Positions 26,688 to 36,092 of a stretch of DNA of 45,832 bases are shown in pieces. Made by a program: the position numbers and the translations under genes. The notes below the pieces were generated by a model. The model was given only the letters and a program-made list of their open reading frames with translations, made no database searches and was not told where the DNA came from. Position 1 is the first letter of the stretch; each line of letters opens with the position of its first letter. Source of the stretch: an uncultured Opitutaceae bacterium (GTDB lineage Bacteria > Verrucomicrobiota > Verrucomicrobiia > Opitutales > Opitutaceae); contig CALFXL010000001.1 in NCBI GenBank assembly GCA_937958045.1, positions 1 to 45,832 on the forward strand, read 5' to 3'.

Positions 26688-27560
26688 TTATTCCACATTC
26701 GCGATCTGTTCGCGGATGCGTTCGAGCTCGTTCTTCAACTCGATCACGGAGCGCGCGATCGTGAGGTCGTTGGCTTTCGCGCCGGTCGTGTTCACCTCGC
26801 GACCGATCTCTTGAAGAATAAACTCCGCCTTGCGCCCGATCTCGCCCTCCGCGCGCAACAATGTCGCGAATTGATCGAGGTGGCTGCGCAGACGCGTGAG
26901 TTCTTCCGTCACATCCGAGCGATCCGCAAAAAGCGCGATCTCTTTCAGCACGCGTTCGTCGTCGGCGTTGATCTCGAGTCCGGCGTCGCGCAGACGCTTT
27001 AACAACAACTCGCGATACGTCGGCGCCACTTGCGGTGCGCGCTCCGAGATCGTCGCCACATGCGTGCGCAGCGTCGCGAGCCGCGCCTCAAAATCCGCGA
27101 GCAGCGCCGCGCCTTCTTCCGCGCGCATCGCCGAAAACGCGCGCAAGGCTTCTTCCGTCGTCGCGAGCACAATCGCCTTCACTTCATCGACCGGCGGCAG
27201 CGCCGCGCCTTTGCGCTGAGCGCTCGCGATCTGCCACAACAACTCCGCCGTGGGCGCAAAAGTGATGCCCTGTTTCGACGCGAAGTCCGACAACTTCGCC
27301 AACTGCGCGGCGACCGTCGCCTCATCCCAATCGGCAACCGCGGGACCGCTGGCGCCGGTCACCTCGAAACGCACATGGATCTTTCCGCGCGACGCGTATT
27401 GGCGCACCAGTTCGCCGACCGGCGCTTCGAGTGCCTCCCATTCATCCGGCAGCCCGATGGTGAGATCTAGCGTCTTACGATTCACCGAACTGACTTGAAC
27501 AGTGAGGGTATCAGTGCCGAGCGCCGCCACCGCGCGCCCAAAGCCGGTCATGCTTTTCAT
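26688..27560 (-). CDS. yicC: YicC/YloC-family endoribonuclease
   Basis: 290 residues from the ATG at 27560. It starts with the invariant MKSMTGFGRA, and the C-terminal half has GRKAEFILQEIGREVNTTGAKAND, the other family hallmark. Members are ring-shaped endoribonucleases involved in mRNA or sRNA decay. The open frame extends 12 codons further through a repeated sequence (27561-27597) that separates it from the S23-type gene; the conserved start is clearly at 27560. Confidence 0.92.
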   Translation of the reverse strand: MKSMTGFGRAVAALGTDTLTVQVSSVNRKTLDLTIGLPDEWEALEAPVGELVRQYASRGKIHVRFEVTGASGPAVADWDEATVAAQLAKLSDFASKQGITFAPTAELLWQIASAQRKGAALPPVDEVKAIVLATTEEALRAFSAMRAEEGAALLADFEARLATLRTHVATISERAPQVAPTYRELLLKRLRDAGLEINADDERVLKEIALFADRSDVTEELTRLRSHLDQFATLLRAEGEIGRKAEFILQEIGREVNTTGAKANDLTIARSVIELKNELERIREQIANVE

Positions 27561-27597
27561 AAAGCCAAGTAACAAGCGCCAAGGGCCAAGTGACAAG
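27561..27597. repeat. Left arm of inverted repeat flanking the S23-type gene
   Basis: AAAGCCAAGTAACAAGCGCC then AAGGGCCAAGTGACAAG contains two direct CCAAGTNACAAG units. The right one, CCAAGTGACAAG (27586-27597), is a perfect inverse of 27979-27990. It occupies the whole gap between the S23-type stop (27601) and the yicC start. Confidence 0.75.
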
Positions 27598-27600
27598 AAA

Positions 27601-27978
27601 TCAACCGGACGAATTGTCGGTGTTGTCCTGTTTCGCGATCGACGAAAATATCTTCTTCAGCTCGTCAGCTTCTCGAATCAAAGCGGCACGCATCGTCGCC
27701 AACTCCGTCACGCTTTCGTCCAGCACGAGCAACTGCAGCCATAAGCCCGACTCGCGCGCTTCTTTTCGGCAAACTTTGATTCGGTAGAAAAAGTCTTTCC
27801 GACTCAGCGCCTCTTGCGCTTCGAGATAATTCGCCGCGACCGATCCCGACGAACGCACAATCTGGCGGACATCTTCATAATTCGAAAGCACACGCGGCAA
27901 TCGGTTGACCAACAACCGCACGTCCTTCGCGAACCGATAGGTTCGCGCCACCAAGTCCCTCCCGCCGTCCGCACTCAT
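27601..27978 (-). CDS. Four-helix-bundle protein (S23 / 23S rRNA intervening-sequence type)
   Basis: 125 residues from the ATG at 27978. Characteristic parts of the family are DLVARTYRFAKDVRLLVNRL, the VRQIVRSSGSVAANYLEAQE stretch (R-SS-S--AN--EA pattern), and SRKDFFYRIKVCRKEARESG. The fold is a pentameric four-helix bundle; the function is unknown, although relatives occur within 23S rRNA intervening sequences and as accessory proteins (Avd) of diversity-generating retroelements. No reverse transcriptase is nearby. The gene is framed by CTTGTCACTTGG/CCAAGTGACAAG inverted repeats that touch its start and lie just beyond its stop. It is wedged between trpB and yicC. Confidence 0.85.
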   Translation of the reverse strand: MSADGGRDLVARTYRFAKDVRLLVNRLPRVLSNYEDVRQIVRSSGSVAANYLEAQEALSRKDFFYRIKVCRKEARESGLWLQLLVLDESVTELATMRAALIREADELKKIFSSIAKQDNTDNSSG

Positions 27979-28010
27979 CTTGTCACTTGGAACCTGGCCC
28001 TTGGCCCTTC
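27979..28010. repeat. Right arm of inverted repeat flanking the S23-type gene
   Basis: CTTGTCACTTGG (27979-27990), then AACCTGGCCC, then TTGGCCCTTC. The first 12 bases are a perfect inverse of the left arm, and the CCTGGCCCTTGGCCCTT part repeats the left-arm theme. It abuts the S23-type ATG and covers the last codons of trpB. Confidence 0.75.
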
Positions 28011-29224
28011 TTCTCCAGCAACGCCTGCACCTGCTGCACATCCTTATCCCCGCGGCCGGAGAGGTTCACGACGACGATCTTTCCTTTGCCCAGGGCCTTC
28101 GCCTGTTTGATGCCTTCGACGAGGGCGTGCGTGCTTTCCAACGCCGGGATGATGCCTTCCGTGCGCGAGAGGAGCTGGAAGGTTTCCAACACTTCGTCGT
28201 CGCACGCGTACGCAAAACCGATGCGGCCGCGATCGCGATAAAACGCGTGCTCCGGTCCCACGGCGGCGTAGTCCAAACCAGCGCTCACCGAATGCGTGAG
28301 CTCAATCTGGCCGTGCTCATCCTGCAGCAGAAACGTTTTGCAGCCCTGCAACACACCGAGACGTCCGCCCGCGAAACGCGCTGCGTGCTCCCCGCGTTTG
28401 ATGCCGAGACCGCCGGCTTCGACGCCCGTGAGTTTCACATCGAGGTCTTCCAAAAATTCAAAGAACAACCCGATCGCGTTGGAGCCGCCGCCCACGCACG
28501 CGACCATCGCGTCGGGCAGTCGTCCTTCGCGCTGCAAAATCTGTTCTTTCGCCTCGAGTCCGATCACGCGGTGAAAATCGCGGACCATCATCGGATACGG
28601 ATGCGAGCCATATGCGGTGCCGAGGATGTAGTGTGTGTTGCGCACGTTGGTGACCCAATCGCGCATCGCTTCGTTGATCGCTTCCTTGAGCGTCTTCTGA
28701 CCGGCCTCGACGCCGCGCACTTCCGCGCCCATGAGACGCATGCGGAAAACGTTCAACGCCTGTCGCTCCATGTCGTGCGCGCCCATGTAGACGACGCATT
28801 CGAGACCAAACTTCGCGCACGCGGCCGCCGTCGCCACGCCGTGCTGGCCCGCACCCGTCTCGGCGATGATGCGCTTCTTGCCCATGCGTTTCGCGAGGAT
28901 GGCTTGCGCGAGGGCGTTGTTGATCTTGTGCGCGCCGGTGTGCAGCAGGTCTTCGCGCTTCAGATAAATTTTGGCGCCGCCCACGTGCTCGGTCAGGCGC
29001 TCCGCGAAATACAGTTCCGTGGGACGTCCCGCGAATTCCTTCAAATGATGCCGCAGCTCCGCCTGAAATTGCGGATCTTTGCGCGCCTCTTCGTAGGCCA
29101 CGCCGAGTTCCTTCAGCGCGGTCCAGAGCGTCTCCGGCACATACACGCCACCATACGGACCGAAACGTCCGTGGGCGTCGGGCAACGAGAAACGATCGAG
29201 GGGGGCGTTGACGGCGGAAGACAT
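27983..29224 (-). CDS. trpB: Tryptophan synthase beta subunit
   Basis: 413 residues. The PLP lysine is K100 in HTGAHKINNA, followed by ETGAGQHGVATA; the CVGGGSNAIGLF phosphate cup is present. It condenses indole and serine to tryptophan. The last eight residues (KGQGPGSK) are encoded by the repeat at 27983-28010 and follow a normal end (LSGRGDKDVQQVQALLEK), so the original stop codon has probably been replaced. The S23-type ATG lies 5 bases past this stop. trpA is not adjacent, which is unusual. Confidence 0.96.
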   Translation of the reverse strand: MSSAVNAPLDRFSLPDAHGRFGPYGGVYVPETLWTALKELGVAYEEARKDPQFQAELRHHLKEFAGRPTELYFAERLTEHVGGAKIYLKREDLLHTGAHKINNALAQAILAKRMGKKRIIAETGAGQHGVATAAACAKFGLECVVYMGAHDMERQALNVFRMRLMGAEVRGVEAGQKTLKEAINEAMRDWVTNVRNTHYILGTAYGSHPYPMMVRDFHRVIGLEAKEQILQREGRLPDAMVACVGGGSNAIGLFFEFLEDLDVKLTGVEAGGLGIKRGEHAARFAGGRLGVLQGCKTFLLQDEHGQIELTHSVSAGLDYAAVGPEHAFYRDRGRIGFAYACDDEVLETFQLLSRTEGIIPALESTHALVEGIKQAKALGKGKIVVVNLSGRGDKDVQQVQALLEKKGQGPGSK

Positions 29225-29367
29225 AGCCCACCACCGTGAACGCCACCGCAGTCCGCTGCAAATCGGTTTTCACCTCTCGCGCACGGCCGCGGCCTGTTTC
29301 GCGCAGATTGCAGGAGGAAATTGGTTCTTGCGGCGCGCAGACGCGGGGCGCTTTGCTCGCCCCTTCC

Positions 29368-29892
29368 ATGAGCAATCAAACTCCCGTCGCCAACGAACAC
29401 GCCGTCCTCAAGACCTCCTACGGCGAAATCACCATCGCCTTCTGGCCCGATGTCGCTCCGAAGACCGTCGAAAACTTCAAGAAACTCGCTAGCGAAGGTT
29501 TCTACAACGGCACTGCGTTTCACCGCATCATCAAAGGCTTCATGATCCAGGGCGGCTGCCCCAACACCAAGGAAGGCGCTCGCGGTCTTCCCGGCACGGG
29601 CGGTCCCGGTTACCAGATCAAAGCCGAGTTCAACGCCAAGCCCCACGTGCGCGGCGTCATCTCCATGGCGCGCTCCGCGCATCCCGACTCCGCCGGCAGC
29701 CAGTTCTTCATTTGCCACGGCGACGCGCGCTTCCTCGACCGTCAATACACCGCCTTCGGCGAAGTCGTGAAGGGCGACGAGGTGCTCGAACAAATCGCTA
29801 ACGTCCCCACCAAGAGCGGTGGCGGCGGCGAAAAGAGCACGCCGATCGATCGCGTCGCTCTCGAAAGCGTCACGCTCGTGCCCGCGAGCTGA
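29368..29892 (+). CDS. Cyclophilin-type peptidyl-prolyl cis-trans isomerase
   Basis: 174 residues from the ATG at 29368; the frame is open earlier without similarity. Cyclophilin landmarks are FYNGTAFHRIIKGFMIQGG (catalytic R in FHR), GVISMARSAHPDSAGSQFFI and FTAFGEVV-type C-terminus. There is no signal peptide, so it is a cytoplasmic PPIase. A glycine/lysine stretch (TKSGGGGEKS) lies in the last loop. Confidence 0.93.
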   Translation: MSNQTPVANEHAVLKTSYGEITIAFWPDVAPKTVENFKKLASEGFYNGTAFHRIIKGFMIQGGCPNTKEGARGLPGTGGPGYQIKAEFNAKPHVRGVISMARSAHPDSAGSQFFICHGDARFLDRQYTAFGEVVKGDEVLEQIANVPTKSGGGGEKSTPIDRVALESVTLVPAS

Positions 29893-29896
29893 GCGC

Positions 29897-31561
29897 TCAT
29901 TCTTCGATAAACTCAATCACCACTTCAGCCGGCCGGTACTCTCCCCGCGCCGGCTTTTTTGCGTCGGGATCTTTCGGTGCGAGTTCTCGCTTCACGGCCT
30001 GCGCGATGCCGCGCACTTCGGGATAATATTCGGCGCGCTGCATCCAGTTCCGGGAGTTCTGGTTCTTCACGCCCTGCATGCGCACACCGCTTCTCGCCGT
30101 CGGACGTTTCATCACCGACGGCGTCGCCAACAGCGAATCCGCGAGATGCTCCGCAAACGTTTTCTGGTCGATTCTCAACGCGAGCAGCGAAAACCCCGCG
30201 AGCAGTCGCGGGCGGTTGCCGAAGACCATGTGTTTTTCCTGCAACGTCTGCACCATCGCCGGACGCGGCTTTGCCGAAAATGCCTCCGTCAACGCGAGCC
30301 AATCCCACGCATCCGTGTAGTTCGGCGCGAGCTGCACCGCGCGATCCAGCCATGCGCGCAGCTCCGCCGAGGCCTCCGGCGGCAGACGGAAACTGGGCCT
30401 CACGCCCGAGAGATACTGCCGGAGCGAGTCCTCCGCGAGCTTCGCATACACGTACGGATTTTCCGAACCCAGTTTCGCCGCTTCCTCCAAACTCTGCATC
30501 GAGCGCAACCGCTCGCCATCATAATTCAGCAACGTCGCGATAATCTCGTGCGGACGCGGCGACTCCGGATTGCGCGCCACCCATTGTCGCAGCTCCAACA
30601 AGGCCGAGCCGTTTTGATGGATGCGCCATTTGAGATTCGTCAGCGCCACATCGCGCGCGAAGTCGTCCGCTTTCTGAAACTCGATGCTCTTCGGATCGAT
30701 CGCGCCGGGGATGTTATAACGACCAACCGTGTAACGACCGCCGCGAACATACGCGCCCAAGTCCGCTTCCAACTCGGCGGCGCTCATCCCAAACGCACGC
30801 TGCACCGATTCCTCCGCGCTGTATCCGAGCTGCAGATACGCCAGCAGCTCATTAAAACCTTCGCCCCGTTTGCGTCCTTTGCGATCGGCCGTGAGGCAAT
30901 AATGCACAAACGCCCACGACTGCGCGTAAAACATGCCCATGCGCGACGACTCGTTGTAATCGGGCGAACCGTGCGTGACCGCGAACAACTTCGCCAGGGG
31001 CATCATGCGCCCCCGCGTGAGCTGCGTGATGTGCAGCGGATTATGTTTTCCCACCAGCACCTCGTCGCCGGAGAACTCCATCGTTTCATAAAACTCGGCG
31101 ATGCCTTCGTTGAGCCACGGCGGCAGCCGATAGCCCCGCGCGTGCATGAGCAGATGAATGAACTCGTGATAAATTGTGGGGATCACCCGATCCAGTTCCC
31201 CCGAAGCCGCCATCGCGATCACCACCTCATCGGGAAACCCGCGGAAAACGCCCGCGATATCCATCGGTTTCCCCTGATAAAGCGGTTTGTACGGACGGAA
31301 ATCGCGTTCGTCGTCGAAAATATAAACGGTCGTCCGCGGCTGATGAAACGGCGCGCCCGGGAGTATCTGCAAAAACGTGCTCCGGAAACGCTCGAGCCGC
31401 GCGACCAGGATACGCGCATCGACCTTCGGAGCATTGGTGTACACCTCGAAATTCGCCGTCTTCGCATACATCCAATCGCGCGCCTGCACGACTGTCGTCG
31501 CCGACAACAACACCCACGCCACCACCATCCCCATCAGCCCTCTCGCCATGCATTTTTTCAT
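29897..31561 (-). CDS. Secreted gluzincin-like peptidase with TPR-like C-terminus
   Basis: 554 residues with an N-terminal signal peptide (MARGLMGMVVAWVLLSATTV). The zinc motif HEFIH is at 132-136, and WLNEGIAEFYE provides the likely third ligand E at 152 or 156. This is the pattern of peptidase MA-like (DUF1570-type) proteins. FEVYTNAP near residue 38 is a common start of such domains. From about residue 310 the chain is helical with TPR-like repeats (WVARNPESPRPHEIIATLLN, then AWLDRAVQLAPNYTDAWDWL). The substrate is unknown. It converges on the cyclophilin gene with only 4 bases between stops. Confidence 0.8.
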   Translation of the reverse strand: MKKCMARGLMGMVVAWVLLSATTVVQARDWMYAKTANFEVYTNAPKVDARILVARLERFRSTFLQILPGAPFHQPRTTVYIFDDERDFRPYKPLYQGKPMDIAGVFRGFPDEVVIAMAASGELDRVIPTIYHEFIHLLMHARGYRLPPWLNEGIAEFYETMEFSGDEVLVGKHNPLHITQLTRGRMMPLAKLFAVTHGSPDYNESSRMGMFYAQSWAFVHYCLTADRKGRKRGEGFNELLAYLQLGYSAEESVQRAFGMSAAELEADLGAYVRGGRYTVGRYNIPGAIDPKSIEFQKADDFARDVALTNLKWRIHQNGSALLELRQWVARNPESPRPHEIIATLLNYDGERLRSMQSLEEAAKLGSENPYVYAKLAEDSLRQYLSGVRPSFRLPPEASAELRAWLDRAVQLAPNYTDAWDWLALTEAFSAKPRPAMVQTLQEKHMVFGNRPRLLAGFSLLALRIDQKTFAEHLADSLLATPSVMKRPTARSGVRMQGVKNQNSRNWMQRAEYYPEVRGIAQAVKRELAPKDPDAKKPARGEYRPAEVVIEFIEE

Positions 31562-31652
31562 AAATGAAGAGTCTTCCGAATTAACCTCTCGGACACACCA
31601 TTTCCCGCCGCATCAGATGCTGTATCCACTGCAGCACTACATGTATCGCGTT

Positions 31653-31709
31653 GGGAGCGCCGGCGCCCGCCGGCAATGATCAAGGAGCCGGCCAGCGGCC
31701 GGCGCTCCC
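31653..31709. repeat. Inverted repeat GGGAGCGCCGGC/GCCGGCGCTCCC
   Basis: Perfect 12-bp arms at 31653-31664 and 31698-31709 enclose a 33-base centre that itself contains CGCCGGC and GCCGGCC. It has no T-run and does not follow a gene in a terminator position. The motif resembles short dispersed GCGCCGGC palindromes of GC-rich genomes. Confidence 0.7.
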
Positions 31710-31782
31710 CGCGCATCACTTTTTGAGCGGCGCGCGGGGCGGCGGCTTCGAGCCGGTCTTGGCGAAATTTGCCCATTGCTGC

Positions 31783-32013
31783 TTAGCGATCAGAGGAGGT
31801 CGACGGCCGCTCTTCCACTAACCTCACCGATTGGATGGCGGAGCCGTTTCCGGGCGCTTTTTCGGCCCCGGAGGTTCCGAGAAACGCCGGCAAATTCGGG
31901 CCCACGCTTTGCGCGAGTTCGTTGATCGGCAGCACGCCTTTGGAGAGATTCTGCACGCACTGGCCCGGGCCGGCTTGGAGCCCGATCTTGTGCAAGAATG
32001 CGAGGAGTGTCAT
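31783..32013 (-). CDS. Doubtful small protein, possibly frameshifted
   Basis: 76 residues (MTLLAFLHKIGLQAGPGQC start, then NLSKGVLPINELAQSVGPNL). The composition is balanced and protein-like, unlike the Arg/Pro-rich shadow frames nearby. The ORF ends at 31783. In the +1 frame, the sequence continues past that point as LIAKQQWANFAKTGSKPPPR to a stop near 31718, so the two could be halves of one gene broken by a small indel. No Shine-Dalgarno is seen before the ATG. The family is not recognised. Confidence 0.35.
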   Translation of the reverse strand: MTLLAFLHKIGLQAGPGQCVQNLSKGVLPINELAQSVGPNLPAFLGTSGAEKAPGNGSAIQSVRLVEERPSTSSDR

Positions 32014-32110
32014 TTGGGGGGAAGCGGCGGGTTTGGGTGTAGCGCGCTCGCCTCGCGTGACAATGTACTTTTAACGCAATCGCACGGTTAACACCCCGCC
32101 GGACCGCCCG

Positions 32111-32140
32111 TTGACACCGCTCGCGCCGCGCGCCTAGCTT
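32111..32140 (+). promoter_or_regulatory. Candidate accA promoter, predicted leaderless transcript
   Basis: A perfect -35 box TTGACA (32111-32116) and TAGCTT (32135-32140) are separated by 18 bases. The -10 box ends only 8 bases before the accA ATG at 32149, so transcription would begin at or beside the start codon. There is no Shine-Dalgarno, which fits. Confidence 0.6.
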
Positions 32141-32148
32141 CCGCGCAA

Positions 32149-33129
32149 ATGGACAAACCCACCTATTTGTTGGAATTCGAGAAACCGCTGCGTGAGCTCA
32201 GCAACCAGCTCGATCAGCTGCGTCAGCAATCGCTCGAAAACAACGTCGATCTCTCCAAGGAGATCACCGCGATGGAGCGCAAGATCGAGAACACCCGTCG
32301 CGAGATCTACTCCAACCTCTCTCCCTGGCAAAAGGTCCAGCTCGCTCGTCATCCGAAGCGCCCCTACGCGCTCGATTACGTCCAGGCGCTCTTCCAGAAT
32401 TTCCAAGAACTCCACGGCGACCGCCAGTTCAACGACGACCGCGCGCTCATCGGCGGCACCGCGATGTTCAACGAACAACCGGTGATGATCATCGCCCAAC
32501 AAAAGGGCCGCGACACGAAGGAAAACATCCAGCGCAATTTCGGCATGCCGCAACCCGAGGGTTATCGGAAAGCGCTTCGCCTGATGAAACTCGCGGAAAA
32601 ATTCCGCATACCGGTCATCACCTTCATCGACACGCCCGGCGCCTTCCCCGGCATCGAGTCGGAAGCGCGTCACGTCTCCGAAGCGATCGCGGTGAACCTG
32701 CGCGAGATGGCGATGTTGCGCGTACCCACGATCGCCGTCGTCGTCGGCGAAGGCGGCTCCGGCGGTGCGCTCGGCATCGGCGTCACCGACCGCGTGCTCA
32801 TTTTTGAAAACAGTTACTACTCGGTGATCTCGCCCGAAGGTTGCGCCGCGATTCTCTGGAAAGATCGCGCCGCCGCTCCGAAGGCCGCCGAGGCGCTCAA
32901 GCTCAACGCCGATCATCTCGAAAAACTCGGTGTCGTGGACGACGTGATCCCCGAGCCTTTCGGCGGAGCCCACACCGATCCGGCCGCGGCCGCGAAAGAG
33001 CTCAAAAAACTCCTCACGCGTCACCTCACGCAATTGCTCAAGCTCGACGAGGACAAGCTCCTCGATACGCGCTACGAACGCTACCGCCACCTCGGCCTCT
33101 ACGAGGAGGACGGCGTCGTTCATTCCTAA
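32149..33129 (+). CDS. accA: Acetyl-CoA carboxylase carboxyltransferase subunit alpha
   Basis: 326 residues. An N-terminal helical region (LEFEKPLRELSNQLDQLRQQ) and WQKVQLARHPKRPYALDYV are followed by TFIDTPGAFPGIESEARHVSEAIAVNL, GEGGSGGALGIGVTDRV and YSVISPEGCAAILWKD. These are all diagnostic of AccA, which transfers carboxyl from biotin to acetyl-CoA with AccD. The length is normal. Confidence 0.97.
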   Translation: MDKPTYLLEFEKPLRELSNQLDQLRQQSLENNVDLSKEITAMERKIENTRREIYSNLSPWQKVQLARHPKRPYALDYVQALFQNFQELHGDRQFNDDRALIGGTAMFNEQPVMIIAQQKGRDTKENIQRNFGMPQPEGYRKALRLMKLAEKFRIPVITFIDTPGAFPGIESEARHVSEAIAVNLREMAMLRVPTIAVVVGEGGSGGALGIGVTDRVLIFENSYYSVISPEGCAAILWKDRAAAPKAAEALKLNADHLEKLGVVDDVIPEPFGGAHTDPAAAAKELKKLLTRHLTQLLKLDEDKLLDTRYERYRHLGLYEEDGVVHS

Positions 33130-33156
33130 ACGACGCGCCCTCACCCGCTCCCGCGT

Positions 33157-33966
33157 TTACAACGTGACGCGCGAGCCGCTGACGTTCGAGCGCACGGTGA
33201 TCAACTCACACGCCGTCGCTCGTTTTTGCTCGGGATCGAAAGTCACCAACGCCGCCGACAAACGCACGTCGGCATCCGCCACTTCGAAGCGGCGCGGCAT
33301 ACCATCGAGGAATTTCGCGACGACGGGTTTCACTTCGCGCCCCAAAACAGACGCGTACGGTCCCGTCATCCCGACGTCGCACATAAACGCAGTGCCTTCC
33401 GGCAACACCGTCGCATCCGCCGTCGGCACATGCGTGTGCGTACCGAGCACCGCCAGCGCGCGTCCAGCAAGATGCCAGCCGATCGCTTGTTTTTCCGAAG
33501 TGGCCTCGGCGTGGATTTCCACAAAAACGCCGTCCGCCTTGTCCTTCAGAAACGCCAGCATGCGATCCGCCGCTTTGAACGGACACTCCGCCTTCATGCC
33601 GAGATATTGGCGACCGAGCACCGTGAAGGCCGCGAGGCGAAATCCTTTCGCCTGCAAAATCACATGATCACGCCCCGGACACGCCGCGGGCAGATTCGCC
33701 GGACGGCACACGCGTTCAAAGGTCGTGATCTCGCCTTCCCAGCCCTTCTGATCCCACACATGGTCGCCCAGCGTAATCGCATCGACACCAACTCCTAGGA
33801 GCGTCTTGGCGATCGTCCCGGTGATACCTGCACCCGCCGCGGCATTTTCACCGTTCGCGATCACAAAATCCACGCCGAGCTGATTGCGCAGCTGCGGCAG
33901 ACGCGAGGCGATCACGTCGCGGCCCGGCCGTCCGACGACGTCGCCAATAAAAAGAAACTTCAACAT
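33157..33966 (-). CDS. YmdB-family metallophosphoesterase
   Basis: 269 residues from ATG at 33966. Metal ligands are visible in FIGDVVGRPGRD (D), VIANGENAAAGAGI (N, E), TLGDHVWDQ (D, H), VEIHAEATSEK (H) and GTHTHVPTADA (H). This is the TIGR00282 family, cyclic-nucleotide phosphodiesterases such as B. subtilis YmdB. An extension of 14 codons upstream has no similarity. It converges with accA (27 bases between stops). Confidence 0.93.
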   Translation of the reverse strand: MLKFLFIGDVVGRPGRDVIASRLPQLRNQLGVDFVIANGENAAAGAGITGTIAKTLLGVGVDAITLGDHVWDQKGWEGEITTFERVCRPANLPAACPGRDHVILQAKGFRLAAFTVLGRQYLGMKAECPFKAADRMLAFLKDKADGVFVEIHAEATSEKQAIGWHLAGRALAVLGTHTHVPTADATVLPEGTAFMCDVGMTGPYASVLGREVKPVVAKFLDGMPRRFEVADADVRLSAALVTFDPEQKRATACELITVRSNVSGSRVTL

Positions 33967-34032
33967 CCTGCCAGCGTCCGGACCGTACGGGAGTGACGCA
34001 ATGCCCAATTCAAACGCGAGCTAGGAGTTTTT

Positions 34033-34065
34033 AGGCGCTATGAAAAATCCCCCTCCGTAGCGCCT
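34033..34065. repeat. Inverted repeat in the ymdB-like/ilvB divergent gap
   Basis: AGGCGCTA (34033-34040) and TAGCGCCT (34058-34065) are perfect 8-bp arms around a 17-base, C-rich loop. It lies about 70 bases before the ilvB ATG. It could be an operator or a leader hairpin; no T-run follows, so a terminator is unlikely. Confidence 0.45.
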
Positions 34066-34136
34066 CTTGGTTTCCACACTTGCCACCCTCCTAATGCGTG
34101 CCATTAAATCGCCGCCTTTTTCAACCTCCGTTAACC

Positions 34137-35924
<1,788 letters not shown>

Positions 35925-35930
35925 GGCGAA

Positions 35931-35951
35931 GGTCGAAGGACCAAGTACCAA
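35931..35951. repeat. Partial copy of the CCAAGT-type repeat after ilvB
   Basis: GGTCGAAGGACCAAGTACCA resembles the GGGCCAAGTGACAAG unit that flanks the S23-type gene at 27561-28010. It lies directly between the ilvB stop and its terminator. Confidence 0.4.
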
Positions 35952-35958
35952 AACTTTC

Positions 35959-35987
35959 AGCCCGGGTTTAACCACCCGGGCTTTTTT
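35959..35987 (+). terminator. Rho-independent terminator after ilvB
   Basis: AGCCCGGGT (35959-35967) pairs with ACCCGGGCT (35974-35982), followed by TTTTTT to 35987. It is 34 bases after the ilvB stop. Confidence 0.9.
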
Positions 35988-36092
35988 GCGCCCGCTCCAC
36001 GCGCCCCTAGAGCAGTGCATCACCGCGAGCATCCCATCCCCGACACCCGACTACAAACTCCCAACTCCCCGCGCGCGCGCCCGCGACGGCGC

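Larger units (their letters stand above)
31562..32110. other. Long gap with a repeat and one doubtful small ORF
   Basis: This stretch lies between the start of the peptidase gene and the accA promoter. It holds a 12-bp-armed inverted repeat (31653-31709) and the minus-strand ORF 31783-32013 described separately. Immediately after that ORF another minus frame reads QQWANFAKTGSKPPPRAPLK to a stop near 31718, which looks protein-like. No RNA gene or convincing promoter was recognised. Confidence 0.5.
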
